Shown piece by piece: positions 32,013 through 40,540 of a stretch of DNA of 64,000 bases. The first letter of the stretch is position 1, and the number at the start of each line of letters is the position of its first letter. The position numbers and the translations under genes were made by a program. Source of the DNA: a virus; the IMG/VR virus record IMGVR_UViG_3300036770_002726, positions 1 to 64,000 of that record; one strand, 5' to 3'. Below the pieces are notes generated by a model. The model was not told the origin of the DNA, searched no databases, and was given only the letters and a program-made list of their open reading frames with translations.

Positions 32013-32048
32013 ATAATTAATTGACTAATTTAATAAATTTAGAAGAAT

Positions 32049-32243
32049 ATGGAACACAAATATGTGAAATGCTTTGATAAGTTTGATAGGGAATTAAAAG
32101 AAGGAGATATTGTAGATGTTCAAAGGGATGGTGAACACGAAATTTATAAGAAGGAAGATGGTCAACTCTACTTCAAACCTTATGGAAAAGAAGACAGAGT
32201 AAGTGCTTATTTCTCGAATGATATGATTAAAGTAGAACGATAG
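32049..32243 (+). CDS. Small hypothetical protein
   Basis: A 64-residue beta-rich protein (MEHKYVKCFDKFDRELKEGD) with a KOW/SH3-like look (GDIVDVQRDGEHEIYK). Function unknown. Confidence 0.6.
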   Translation: MEHKYVKCFDKFDRELKEGDIVDVQRDGEHEIYKKEDGQLYFKPYGKEDRVSAYFSNDMIKVER

Positions 32244-32281
32244 TAAATTTAATTACCTCTAAAAAAAAATCTCATCCAAAG

Positions 32282-32313
32282 TTTGGAAATTAGAAACCTA
32301 ATCCGTAATTTTG
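32282..32313 (+). promoter_or_regulatory. Host-type promoter, repeat 3
   Basis: TTTGGAAATTAG with TTTG at 32282-32285, and TAATTTTG at 32306-32313, 20 nt apart. It reads into the DUF932 gene. Confidence 0.7.
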
Positions 32314-32348
32314 CCCTATCAATTATTCACCAATAAAAATATAATAAT

Positions 32349-33098
32349 ATGACAATCCAAGAAATTAAGTCTATCGCCCCAGCAGTATTCACAACTTCAG
32401 CTGACCCTAAGATGTCTAAAAGATATTCATTCGTACCAACGATTGATATTATGGAGAAATTCACCAACGAGGGTTGGGAGCTTAAATCCGTAAAACAAAA
32501 TGGTACTGGTCTTTATGGTGTGCACGAATTGAGATTTAGAAATGGTGAACTACCTGCGGTTGGAGACACCTTGGTTGAAGCCATTGTTAGAAACTCACAT
32601 AATGGTATGACCACTCTATCTGTAAGTGCTGGACTATACCGATTAGTTTGCTCTAATGGTTTAACTGTCCCCACTTCCACAGCTGAGCAATTCAATGTGA
32701 GACATATGGGATTTGACTCAGAAGAAGTCAAAAGATTGACTGAGAGTTTTGCAACGAAACTCCCCATCATACAAAACTCAGTTGATAAGATGATGGATAG
32801 AATGTTGACCGAAGGCGAGAAAATCGACTTTGCAAAAAGTGCCTCAATCATCAAGTGGGGAATGGGTTCAGTACCATACCTTGATTATGAGGAATTGATT
32901 ACTCCTCAAAGACTTGGAGACAACAACGATGACCTTTGGACAACATTCAATATCCTTCAGGAGAGATTTGTTAGAGGTGGTCTTGAGTACAGAAGTCAAA
33001 CTGGTCGTAAGACATCCCTAAAAGGTTTGAAAAACATTATGGCAACAAACCAAATGAACACCAAACTTTGGGAATTGGCCGAAACATTTGTCTATTAA
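32349..33098 (+). CDS. DUF932 family protein
   Basis: The 249-residue protein shows the DUF932 (phage/plasmid TIGR03299-like) pattern: RYSFVPTIDIMEKFTNEGWE, then HELRFRN, VEAIVRNSHNGMTTLSVSAG and LYRLVCSNGLTV. The C-terminal half is helical. The family is common on phages and plasmids, and its function is not established. It is expressed from a strong host-type promoter and followed by a clear terminator, and its codons are less AT-rich than its neighbours. Both point to high early expression. Confidence 0.85.
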   Translation: MTIQEIKSIAPAVFTTSADPKMSKRYSFVPTIDIMEKFTNEGWELKSVKQNGTGLYGVHELRFRNGELPAVGDTLVEAIVRNSHNGMTTLSVSAGLYRLVCSNGLTVPTSTAEQFNVRHMGFDSEEVKRLTESFATKLPIIQNSVDKMMDRMLTEGEKIDFAKSASIIKWGMGSVPYLDYEELITPQRLGDNNDDLWTTFNILQERFVRGGLEYRSQTGRKTSLKGLKNIMATNQMNTKLWELAETFVY

Positions 33099-33107
33099 AA
33101 TTAAGAT

Positions 33108-33135
33108 TGGGGAGTTTACACTCCCCATTTTTTTT
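33108..33135 (+). terminator. Rho-independent terminator
   Basis: TGGGGAGT (33108-33115), loop TTAC, ACTCCCCA (33120-33127) followed by eight T residues. Confidence 0.9.
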
Positions 33136-33157
33136 ATTATAGTTAGGAAAAAAATAT

Positions 33158-34888
33158 ATGGAAACTTTATTTGATTTTATAAAGATAAACAAAGGTGTTG
33201 TAATACACAAAGATGTATGTGAGTTAAGTGAAGAAGAAATTCTAGGTAATCATAAAACAGATGATTCTGAATTGGGTTTCTATCTATATAAAAACCGAAA
33301 TTTTTTTAGACATGAATATGATGTCTCAAGTAGAAGTTTTGGTGATGAAACTTATAGTGAAAACAAAAAAAATATTTTAGCTAGAGTTAGTTTTGATAAA
33401 ATACGTTTGATGGTCACAAAAACTGATGAAAAAGTTTCATTGAAATATTTTACATATAACTTAAATAAAAATGTTGGGGTTAAGTTTTTCACAAAAAACA
33501 CAACCTGTCAATTCATTACGTTTAATTTTAAAACCAACACAAAATATACTGGTACTATTGTAAATCATCATAAGAAAAGATGTGGAAAAAGTTTCTCAAA
33601 AAACAAATGGAATCATAAAAGTTTAAAACTTTTATCAACTGTTATCAGTTCAGCATTAAAACATTTTAAGTCGGATAATTTTAATGAATTATATGAGTCA
33701 CAACTTGATGTTAATAGAGCTTTTGAAATATTCTTTAACAATATACCAGGATTGGATAATTCCATCAAAGACCCAGACGATAGATTATATAAAAAATATT
33801 TGGATGGACATAATATTAAAACACCAAACAATTGGATGTGTTTTGAGAGAACTTATCCCCAGATTACATTAAAGGACTTTAGAAAGCACAAAAACAAGTT
33901 TGTGGACACTTTTATGTCATTCAATGAACTAAGTGGTGACAAGATAAAAAGAGTTCTCCATATGGTCAATTCAACGTCAGGAGTACTTATGCTTAGATTT
34001 GTTTTAAGATTATTTGGGAATGATTTTATTTTATCCCAAAATGATGAAATCATTAAAAAAACTATTGAATCAAATTTCAATTTTAATTTTCAAGGGTGGA
34101 ATATACATTTACATCTTAATAATTTTACCAAGAGAGAAATCAAAAATTGTTTTGAGGTTTTTAAAATGGTTATGATTGGTGAAATAAATTTTAACACATT
34201 TATGGATCACGTAATGACCAAGAATAGATTGCATAATTTAGAACCAGTAAGTTGGCAATCTAGTACTTATGAAAAATTTATGGAGGAACATTTTGAATGG
34301 TCAGAGAAATTTGGTTCATATCAAACCGCAACATATAATAGATATTACAACGAAGAATTCAAAAAAATTATAGAAGAACCAATATTAGGATATCACCCAG
34401 TCATATTAGTTAATAATAAAGAATATAACGTTGAAAGTTTTACCCAATCAAATTGTGTTAGAACTTATGCAAGTAGACCAGAATCAATTATAATATCAAT
34501 AATAAGAATGGAAGATAAAGAACGAGCATCAGTTGAATATAGAATAATTGGGGACAATGATGATATTAATTTAATCAGAGTTCAATCACTAGGTAGATTC
34601 AATAAAGTTTTGGATGTTAGTTGGGATGAAATATTAAAAGTATTGGATAATAGAGTTGAATATTGTTTAATAAATGGTATTTTTAAATTACCCACCTTTG
34701 AAGTTAGTTTCGGTAAAAAAACATTGTATAGTGAATTGGAGTTTAGAGATAGTCTTGAATATGCAATGAGACCAGGACAGAGGGGAATAAAAACAATTAA
34801 TAAAGCTTTATATTTCTCTAATAGAGAAATTTATGATATTAAAGGAACAAAATTACCAACATTAGAAATTGATGAAACACCATTCTAA
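33158..34888 (+). CDS. PcfJ-like domain protein
   Basis: The 576-residue protein has a large basic N-terminal region. Near residues 425-500 it carries VESFTQSNCVRTYASRPESI, IISIIRMEDKERASVEYRII and LIRVQSLGRFNKVLDVSWDE. This pattern (C-V...Y, then isxR, then a strand and iRQ.lG..N) is that of PcfJ-type proteins, known from conjugative plasmids and phages with unknown activity. The N-terminal region has KKRCGKSFSKNKWNH. It lacks the N-terminal tag of the other PcfJ-like proteins and has no TATTTAT motif, so it may be expressed at another time. Confidence 0.7.
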   Translation: METLFDFIKINKGVVIHKDVCELSEEEILGNHKTDDSELGFYLYKNRNFFRHEYDVSSRSFGDETYSENKKNILARVSFDKIRLMVTKTDEKVSLKYFTYNLNKNVGVKFFTKNTTCQFITFNFKTNTKYTGTIVNHHKKRCGKSFSKNKWNHKSLKLLSTVISSALKHFKSDNFNELYESQLDVNRAFEIFFNNIPGLDNSIKDPDDRLYKKYLDGHNIKTPNNWMCFERTYPQITLKDFRKHKNKFVDTFMSFNELSGDKIKRVLHMVNSTSGVLMLRFVLRLFGNDFILSQNDEIIKKTIESNFNFNFQGWNIHLHLNNFTKREIKNCFEVFKMVMIGEINFNTFMDHVMTKNRLHNLEPVSWQSSTYEKFMEEHFEWSEKFGSYQTATYNRYYNEEFKKIIEEPILGYHPVILVNNKEYNVESFTQSNCVRTYASRPESIIISIIRMEDKERASVEYRIIGDNDDINLIRVQSLGRFNKVLDVSWDEILKVLDNRVEYCLINGIFKLPTFEVSFGKKTLYSELEFRDSLEYAMRPGQRGIKTINKALYFSNREIYDIKGTKLPTLEIDETPF

Positions 34889-35183
34889 AATACAAGATAT
34901 TTTTAAAGAAAGATACAAACAAATACCATCTTCTTTATATATAAAAAATGAAAAAATATCCAAAGAAAATTTGGATAAATTTTTAAGTAAATCTCATTTA
35001 ATATTTACCAATAAGAAAGTTATTGATAACAAAATAGTTGAATTTGAAAAATTGGTTGAATATGACCCAAGTGGAATTCTTATTTACATAGAAGAAGGTA
35101 TTGATATATTTATTTTTACCACAACAGATAGATTGAATGTTGCGGAGTTTACATTACATAATTTAATAAAACTTAACAAATAA
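34872..35183 (+). CDS. Hypothetical protein
   Basis: A 103-residue protein (MKHHSKIQDIFKERYKQIPS), mixed helix and strand, overlapping the PcfJ-like gene by 17 nt and ending just before thioredoxin. I take ATG 34872 over the TTG at 34869. Function unknown. Confidence 0.6.
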   Translation: MKHHSKIQDIFKERYKQIPSSLYIKNEKISKENLDKFLSKSHLIFTNKKVIDNKIVEFEKLVEYDPSGILIYIEEGIDIFIFTTTDRLNVAEFTLHNLIKLNK

Positions 35184-35184
35184 A

Positions 35185-35493
35185 ATGGAAATTACAGGAG
35201 AAGAATTAAAATCAAAAATTGAAGGTGGGGAGACAGTTATGGTAGCCTGGACGGCCAAATGGTGCGGACCCTGCAAGATATATAAACCCACTTTTGGGAA
35301 AGTATCTGAGTCAGCTAGTATACCTATGTATATAATGGATGTTGAAGAAGATGGTGAATATGCTGTTCAATTGGGTATTAGAGCTGTACCAACAACTAAA
35401 CTATTTAGTAATGGTGTTGAGATGTTTTCAAAACCTGGTATGTTATCAGAGGGTGAATTAAAATCAATAATAAATAATGTAATCAATGGATAA
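35185..35493 (+). CDS. Thioredoxin
   Basis: A 102-residue thioredoxin with the active site TAKWCGPCKIYKPTF (residues 24-38) and the cis-Pro segment GIRAVPTTKLFSNG. It reduces disulfides, and in phages can supply electrons to ribonucleotide reductase or act as a polymerase processivity factor. Neither partner lies in this window. It overlaps the glutaredoxin gene by 8 nt. Confidence 0.93.
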   Translation: MEITGEELKSKIEGGETVMVAWTAKWCGPCKIYKPTFGKVSESASIPMYIMDVEEDGEYAVQLGIRAVPTTKLFSNGVEMFSKPGMLSEGELKSIINNVING

Positions 35494-35773
35494 TAAGTTA
35501 GTCATATTATATACGATGAAGGGATGTCCCCATTGTACAGACTTCAAAGATATGTTAAAAGAAAATGACATTGAATTCTATGATAGGGATATAAATGAAT
35601 ACTCGGATGAATTTGACATGTTTGTTGAAATAACAGGAAAAGATTATGTTCCATCATTTATGTTGGTGGATGAGAGTGAAAGTGATGAACCAATACCAAT
35701 GTTATTTGCACCAGAAGTTGATTTCAATGAATTGAATGAAGGATTGGAAATAATTAAAAAATTTATTTTGTAA
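35486..35773 (+). CDS. Glutaredoxin-like protein
   Basis: The 95-residue protein has VILYTMKGCPHCTDFKDMLK at residues 5-24 (CPHC active site) and DYVPSFMLVDE with the cis-Pro. It is coupled to thioredoxin and may serve the same redox supply. The extension DESESDEPIPMLFAPEVDF between the cis-Pro strand and the last helix is longer than in minimal glutaredoxins. Confidence 0.9.
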   Translation: MDNKLVILYTMKGCPHCTDFKDMLKENDIEFYDRDINEYSDEFDMFVEITGKDYVPSFMLVDESESDEPIPMLFAPEVDFNELNEGLEIIKKFIL

Positions 35774-35794
35774 AAGTGTTTTTTTTTTTTGATA

Positions 35795-35804
35795 GATATT
35801 TATA
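35795..35804 (+). promoter_or_regulatory. TATTTAT late-type promoter motif
   Basis: AGATATTTATAT with the core at 35797-35803. The 31-nt leader to ATG 35835 is longer than at other sites. Confidence 0.5.
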
Positions 35805-35834
35805 TGGAAATAAATTAATTAAAAAAAAAATACA

Positions 35835-36122
35835 ATGAAAAAAATAGTAAGATTAACTGAAAGTGATTTAACTAGATTGGTTAAAAGAGTTATTGAAGAA
35901 CAAGAAGATTTTGGATTCTCAATTGGGAAAGAACGAACTACTGAAGATTTTTTAGAAAAAATAAAAAATATCGGTGGAGGTCAATCGGGCATGAAAAAAT
36001 TAGTTGATTTACAAACTCTAATTGATATTGCGACACTTGACCCAGCTAAAAAAAGAAAAATTATGAGAGCAATTGATAAACAATTAGAAGTAATAAACTC
36101 ACAAGATTGGAGTAAATATTAA
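35835..36122 (+). CDS. Tagged small protein
   Basis: The 95-residue protein starts MKKIVRLTESDLTRLVKRVI followed by EEQEDF. The tag is nearly the same as at 1928 and similar to 46315, but the body (FLEKIKNIGGGQSGMKKLVD and a final helix KRKIMRAIDKQLEV) is different. Removal after I-E-E at about residue 22 would leave a small helical protein. Function unknown. Confidence 0.7.
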   Translation: MKKIVRLTESDLTRLVKRVIEEQEDFGFSIGKERTTEDFLEKIKNIGGGQSGMKKLVDLQTLIDIATLDPAKKRKIMRAIDKQLEVINSQDWSKY

Positions 36123-36130
36123 TAAAAACA

Positions 36131-36159
36131 AAACCCCACCTTAGAGATGGGGTTTTTTT
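36131..36159. terminator. Bidirectional terminator
   Basis: AAACCCCA (36131-36138) and TGGGGTTT (36148-36155) form a hairpin followed by T residues on the + strand and preceded by A residues, so it can end transcription from both sides. Confidence 0.85.
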
Positions 36160-36161
36160 AT

Positions 36162-36986
36162 TTAAAATAATATCAAATCTTTTATTCTATCTTTAACCAA
36201 CCAAGGCTTTGAATCTAGTTGGTTTTTTATATCACTATCAATATTAAATTCATTTAAGTATTCGTTTGAGAATTTATTTAAATTAAAATCGAATACATCC
36301 AACACCAACGATTTAATATCTTTATTTGAATAAATTGAATCGCAAATAATATCAATATTTAAATCATCTTCAACCACATCGGTTGTGTATTTGAATAATA
36401 TCTCATCTGTGACCAAAATATCAAAAAGATGATTACAGACATACTCACCATAATAAAACTCTCTCCTACCAAGATTTAGACTATAACCATAAGGGAATGA
36501 TGAAGAGACAGACATAAAGTTTGTCGAATTAAAGATATTCAACTTGTCAGGTAAGAATGGAGAATAGAATTCAAGTTCAAGTTTGTTAGTATAATTGATG
36601 TTATTTAAAAATTCTTTGTTATATTCACTTGTTTGTCTATTAACTTCTTTAATGACTTCTTTGTGATATATTGGTCTATCACTTTTATAATATGTGAAAT
36701 AATATTGATTTGGACTAATTGGTTCTCGATAATCAATTAAGTCAATGATACTAAGAGTTTTTAGATTTAGAAAATCAAATAGTTTTTTGTTTTCTTCAAT
36801 GAATTCATCTCTGAGTTTATTTAAGTCTATAACAACATCGGATGATGTTGCGCCATAAACAACCAAAAAGGATTTAAAATCAATAACTTGGAAACGTGAT
36901 TTATGGATTGGATTAATGTTTTTTATTATATAATCCGCAAAGAGATTAACCAATCCTTCTTTTGATAATGTGTTAATGTATTTCAT
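36162..36986 (-). CDS. Hypothetical protein on minus strand
   Basis: A 274-residue protein (MKYINTLSKEGLVNLFADYI) with SSFPYGYSLNLGRREFYYGE in the middle, Tyr/Phe-rich strands, and an acidic helical C-terminus. I recognise no family. It is separated from the + strand units by a bidirectional terminator. Confidence 0.7.
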   Translation of the reverse strand: MKYINTLSKEGLVNLFADYIIKNINPIHKSRFQVIDFKSFLVVYGATSSDVVIDLNKLRDEFIEENKKLFDFLNLKTLSIIDLIDYREPISPNQYYFTYYKSDRPIYHKEVIKEVNRQTSEYNKEFLNNINYTNKLELEFYSPFLPDKLNIFNSTNFMSVSSSFPYGYSLNLGRREFYYGEYVCNHLFDILVTDEILFKYTTDVVEDDLNIDIICDSIYSNKDIKSLVLDVFDFNLNKFSNEYLNEFNIDSDIKNQLDSKPWLVKDRIKDLILF

Positions 36987-37040
36987 AATTTTTTATTCAA
37001 TTTATATGTAAAAAAAATCATACATTAAATAGTTAAATGA

Positions 37041-37061
37041 AAAAAGGGACATATTGTCCCC
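37041..37061 (-). terminator. Minus-strand terminator
   Basis: GGGACA (37046-37051), loop of 3 nt, TGTCCC (37055-37060). On the minus strand this is followed by a T run, after the small gene at 37091. Confidence 0.75.
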
Positions 37062-37090
37062 TTCTAAATTAAATCTCCCCAAATAAAATC

Positions 37091-37237
37091 TTACTTTTTT
37101 GTGTAGTATTTTTCTACAACTTTTTTGATAGACTCCTGAATACTGTTGTTAGTTTGATTAGTAGTCTGTGTTACAGGAGTTGAAGTTGAAGGGGTCGATT
37201 GTTGAGGTTGTTTGTTTTTACATCCGCATCCAGCCAT
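37091..37237 (-). CDS. Small Cys-start protein with Thr/Gln/Pro linker
   Basis: A 48-residue minus-strand protein, MAGCGCKNKQPQQSTPSTST, then a Thr/Asn-rich linker and a C-terminal basic helix (IQESIKKVVEKYYTKK). The CGC at residues 4-6 and low-complexity linker are unusual for so short a protein. It is followed by a clear terminator. Function unknown. Confidence 0.6.
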   Translation of the reverse strand: MAGCGCKNKQPQQSTPSTSTPVTQTTNQTNNSIQESIKKVVEKYYTKK

Positions 37238-37254
37238 AATTGTTTTGTTTTTTT

Positions 37255-37842
37255 TCAGTTTATTATTTTAAAAAAGTGTTTGTAACAAGTTTTTCTAATA
37301 GTTCCTTTACCTCCATTATCTAATTTTCTACCTCTCAGACAATTTGATATCATCATCCTGACATTTCTTGATTTACCTTTTGCAAATCCATTATTAATTA
37401 AGTAATTAGCCCCATCAATTAAACTCTCAAATATAAATATCTCGTTACTTTCAATATTTGTTAATGAATACTTGGAAAAATTATTATTTTTTTGTTGATT
37501 GATTTTAGATAATTTAAGTTTTACCGCATCACTTATTATATTTCTTCTAGAATCACTAACTAAAGCTAAATTATAACCAAAATTCATTTCATTTGCTTTA
37601 TAATTATTAATATAATAGTTTTCTTTTAAAATTAAATCTTTTTCTTCACACAATTCTAATATTTCAAACACAAAGTTTTCAATTCCGTGTTTATTGAATG
37701 ATTTTTGTAAATAAACATTATCGTGAATACCTTTTTTTAACATCCAAAAGTGTTTATATTCTCTACTTGGTAAATCAATTGAACTACCCACATAAACTTT
37801 ATTATTTTGTTTGTTTAATATTTTGTAAATACCACAATTCAT
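37255..37842 (-). CDS. GIY-YIG endonuclease (probable homing type)
   Basis: The 195-residue protein starts with CGIYKILNKQNNKVYVGSSI (GIY...YVG pattern), then SREYKHFWMLKKGIHDN with the Arg, and FEILELCEEKDLILKENYYI with the catalytic Glu. The C-terminal region (SLIDGANYLINNGFAKGKSR, NVRMMISNCLRGR) looks like a DNA-binding NUMOD-type segment. It is a free-standing homing-type endonuclease rather than one in an intron. Its leader has ATAAATA at 37857-37863, the late motif on the minus strand, 14 nt before the start. Confidence 0.88.
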   Translation of the reverse strand: MNCGIYKILNKQNNKVYVGSSIDLPSREYKHFWMLKKGIHDNVYLQKSFNKHGIENFVFEILELCEEKDLILKENYYINNYKANEMNFGYNLALVSDSRRNIISDAVKLKLSKINQQKNNNFSKYSLTNIESNEIFIFESLIDGANYLINNGFAKGKSRNVRMMISNCLRGRKLDNGGKGTIRKTCYKHFFKIIN

Positions 37843-37855
37843 ATTTATTTATTAT

Positions 37856-37864
37856 TATAAATAT
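37856..37864 (-). promoter_or_regulatory. TATTTAT late-type promoter motif, minus strand
   Basis: TATTTAT on the minus strand (37863-37857), 14 nt before the GIY-YIG start at 37842, the same spacing as on the + strand. Confidence 0.5.
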
Positions 37865-37887
37865 CAAAACTCATAACAATATTTAAT

Positions 37888-37896
37888 ATATTTATA
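37888..37896 (+). promoter_or_regulatory. TATTTAT late-type promoter motif
   Basis: ATATATTTATATAAT with the core at 37889-37895, 22 nt before ATG 37918. Confidence 0.5.
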
Positions 37897-37917
37897 TAAT
37901 AATTAATAAAAAAAATC

Positions 37918-39321
37918 ATGCGAAAAATTATATTAAATCAAGGTCAGTTTAAACACTTGATTAAAGTTATAAAAGAACAAGAAGAGGAATATTATAAAAT
38001 AAGTCCACAAGAATTATTGAATATGTTGGAATTGGGTTCTTATTCAAGTGCAGTTCTAAAACCAAAATTCTTTGAGGGTAAAAAATTATATGTGACTGGT
38101 AATTTGGATTTAAGTGATAAACCAATTAAAACATTGGGTAATATTGCTTATATAGATGGGAATTTGAGTATAAACAATACAAATATTTCTAGTGTTGAGG
38201 GAGTTCAAGTTAAGGGACACATTTGGGATTCTGGTTCACCTGTTGAAGCTAAAAGAATTAGACAAGAAGAATTAAAGAAATTAGCTGAAGCTGAATCAAG
38301 AAGAGAAGATGGTGATTGGGATTTGACCAATCCAAACATTGATGAAGAAGGATTGGCAGCAAATGCTTTATTCAACCATTTAGTTAATGAGGGTAAACTA
38401 GATGAAATGGATGATGAAACCAAAGAATTAATAAATAATAAATTAGAAAGAATAGAAGAGCTTACTCAACAAGGAGTAGGATTAGAATCAGATTCTGAAG
38501 AAAGAGATGAATTGTATGAAGAAATAGATAGAATAGAAGATGAAATAGAAGAACTAAAAGAAAAATATGGTGATGTATATTATATAATTCCAACAAATTA
38601 TAAACCTTATGGAACATTATATAGTTTTGAGGTTACTGGATTGAGAAATCAAGAATATATGGTTGGAACTTATGATGATATGTATGAAGCAGCAATTGAA
38701 AATACAGAACAATTATTGGATGATGTTGGATTGGATGGTATACACCAATATATAATAGAGAGCAATCTTGATCAAAATAGTATTAGGGAATATATTGAGG
38801 AGTTCTATGATAACGATATAAGAGAAAGTCCAGAAAGTTATTTTAGACAAGATGATTATGAATTAACTGATGAACAAGAAGAAAGAAAAGAAGAGTTGGA
38901 ACGTTATATCAATGAAATGGAAGACCTCAAAACTGAAAAAGAAGAAGAATTGGAAGATACCGAAGATGAGGATGAAAAAAGTAAATTAGAAAAAGAAATT
39001 GAACAAATTGAAGAGAATATTGAAAAGGCTCAAGATGAATTTGATAGTATTGAACCTGATGATGAACCAACAGAAGAAATGATTGAAGAAAAAGTAAGTT
39101 ATTATGTTAGAAGAGCTATGGATAACCCAGTTCGTTGGTTAAGAGGTATGGGTGAGGATGATAGAATCCAATATCATGTTAATTTTAGAGGAGTCGCTGA
39201 AGATATTGTAGAACATGATGGTATTGGTACATTATCAAGTTGGGATGGAAGTTATGATGATGTTTATATAACAGGACCTGATGGTATTAGATACAATTTT
39301 GTTGTTATAAGAAACAATTAA
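37918..39321 (+). CDS. Tagged protein with beta-repeat domain and acidic coiled coil
   Basis: The 467-residue protein starts MRKIILNQGQFKHLIKVIKE, the tag ending I-K-E. Residues 50-105 contain GNLDLSDKPIKTLGNIAYID, then GNLSINNTNISSVEGV, a two-turn repeat resembling a small right-handed helix or LRR-like domain. Long acidic coiled coils follow (residues 160-220 and 320-385), with YYIIPTNYKPYGTLYSFEVT between. A C-terminal beta domain has WLRGMGEDDRIQYHV and GPDGIRYNFVVIRNN. Function unknown, candidate virion component. Confidence 0.7.
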   Translation: MRKIILNQGQFKHLIKVIKEQEEEYYKISPQELLNMLELGSYSSAVLKPKFFEGKKLYVTGNLDLSDKPIKTLGNIAYIDGNLSINNTNISSVEGVQVKGHIWDSGSPVEAKRIRQEELKKLAEAESRREDGDWDLTNPNIDEEGLAANALFNHLVNEGKLDEMDDETKELINNKLERIEELTQQGVGLESDSEERDELYEEIDRIEDEIEELKEKYGDVYYIIPTNYKPYGTLYSFEVTGLRNQEYMVGTYDDMYEAAIENTEQLLDDVGLDGIHQYIIESNLDQNSIREYIEEFYDNDIRESPESYFRQDDYELTDEQEERKEELERYINEMEDLKTEKEEELEDTEDEDEKSKLEKEIEQIEENIEKAQDEFDSIEPDDEPTEEMIEEKVSYYVRRAMDNPVRWLRGMGEDDRIQYHVNFRGVAEDIVEHDGIGTLSSWDGSYDDVYITGPDGIRYNFVVIRNN

Positions 39322-39356
39322 TTTATTTTTTAAAAAACTTTAATTATATTTTTGAT

Positions 39357-40058
39357 ATGAGAAAAAATAAATTAAAGTTTGTGATGGACACAGATTGGAT
39401 ATTTGATGGAGTCATAGACGCAGAACAGAAACAATATGTATTATTAGGTTATTTCCAAAAATTGAATAAACAATTGGAAGAGATGAAAGTCTATCCTATG
39501 TTTACTGAAATAACACTACATCTTGCAAATGTCCAAAACATCATCAAAAATAATAAAATATTATATACAGATAAGAAACTCACCAATTATGATGATGAGT
39601 TAACTTTTATTGATTTAAAAACAAAAGATTTACCCCCACTCAAAGTTACTGAATTAAACGAACTCAAAACTATATTACAATATAGTTTATCCAAACTCCA
39701 AGATTATTTTGATATTATCAAATCATTATGGACAGTTGTATATGATTCAATTGAAATTGTATCAATTCATAATGAAGATAATATTGGTTCTAAGAAAGGT
39801 TATTTCACTACCAAATCTAGTCAAAAAATTAAGATTTGGGAGTACAATATTAGAAAGTACAAGGGTTATGACAAGTTCAATATTGAGGAAAAACTTGAGG
39901 ATAATTTGTTAAAACATATTCATTCACCAGATAATACACTACCAGCATTTTATCTTCATTGTGAAAAAGACATACCGATGGAAGAAACTCTAATACCATT
40001 ATTCAAAAGAAAGGTTATGTCATATGTATTACAAACAAAAAATTTAGCGATAAGATAA
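39357..40058 (+). CDS. Hypothetical protein
   Basis: The 233-residue protein has KFVMDTDWIFDGVIDAEQKQ at the start and a Lys/Leu-rich helical body with LPPLKVTELNELKTILQYSL. It is preceded by TATTTTTG ending only 2 nt before the ATG. I remember similar proteins in large phages but know no function. Confidence 0.7.
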   Translation: MRKNKLKFVMDTDWIFDGVIDAEQKQYVLLGYFQKLNKQLEEMKVYPMFTEITLHLANVQNIIKNNKILYTDKKLTNYDDELTFIDLKTKDLPPLKVTELNELKTILQYSLSKLQDYFDIIKSLWTVVYDSIEIVSIHNEDNIGSKKGYFTTKSSQKIKIWEYNIRKYKGYDKFNIEEKLEDNLLKHIHSPDNTLPAFYLHCEKDIPMEETLIPLFKRKVMSYVLQTKNLAIR

Positions 40059-40100
40059 TTTGATTAGTAAAAATAAATTTTATATATTTTTTTTAAAAAA

Positions 40101-40307
40101 ATGGAAAACCTTAAACTTAGAATGACTCTAACCGATGGAAAAGGTTGGAAAGAAACAAAAATTATTCAATTATCACATTATCTTTTAGAAAAAGAAAAGG
40201 GAAATAGTTTACTTGATGAAACCTTGGAAAAATTAATTGATAGTCAAAAAATTATTGAAAATAGTAGAGAAGAAAATAAAATAAATTATCAAAATTGGAG
40301 ACCTTAA
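40101..40307 (+). CDS. Small hypothetical protein
   Basis: A 68-residue protein (MENLKLRMTLTDGKGWKETK) with a helical C-terminal half. Its stop overlaps the next start in TAATGA. Function unknown. Confidence 0.6.
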   Translation: MENLKLRMTLTDGKGWKETKIIQLSHYLLEKEKGNSLLDETLEKLIDSQKIIENSREENKINYQNWRP

Positions 40308-40540
40308 TGAAAACTTGGGAAAATAAAGAAATGGTTAATCACCCTAGTCACTATGGGGGAGCTGATAATGTTTACGAAGCGATAAAAGTGATTGATGCTT
40401 GGCAACTCGGATTTGCTTTAGGGAACACTGTGAAATACATTAGTAGAGCGGGGAAAAAAGACCCCAATAAAGAATTGGAAGATTTAAAGAAAGCAATGTT
40501 TTATCTTCAACATCATATAAATAAGTTAGAAAATAAATGA
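40307..40540 (+). CDS. DUF3310 phage protein
   Basis: The 77-residue protein has VNHPSHYGGADNVYEAIKVI, then LGNTVKYISRAGKKD and LEDLKKAMFYLQHHI, the DUF3310 pattern. The family is common in phages and sometimes called a nucleotide kinase, without strong support. ATG 40307 used. It overlaps the Dam-like gene by 4 nt. Confidence 0.9.
   Translation: MKTWENKEMVNHPSHYGGADNVYEAIKVIDAWQLGFALGNTVKYISRAGKKDPNKELEDLKKAMFYLQHHINKLENK

Noticed and set aside
32513-32854. Minus-strand open frame opposite the DUF932 gene
   Set aside because: Shadow of a well-supported gene with a strong promoter and terminator.
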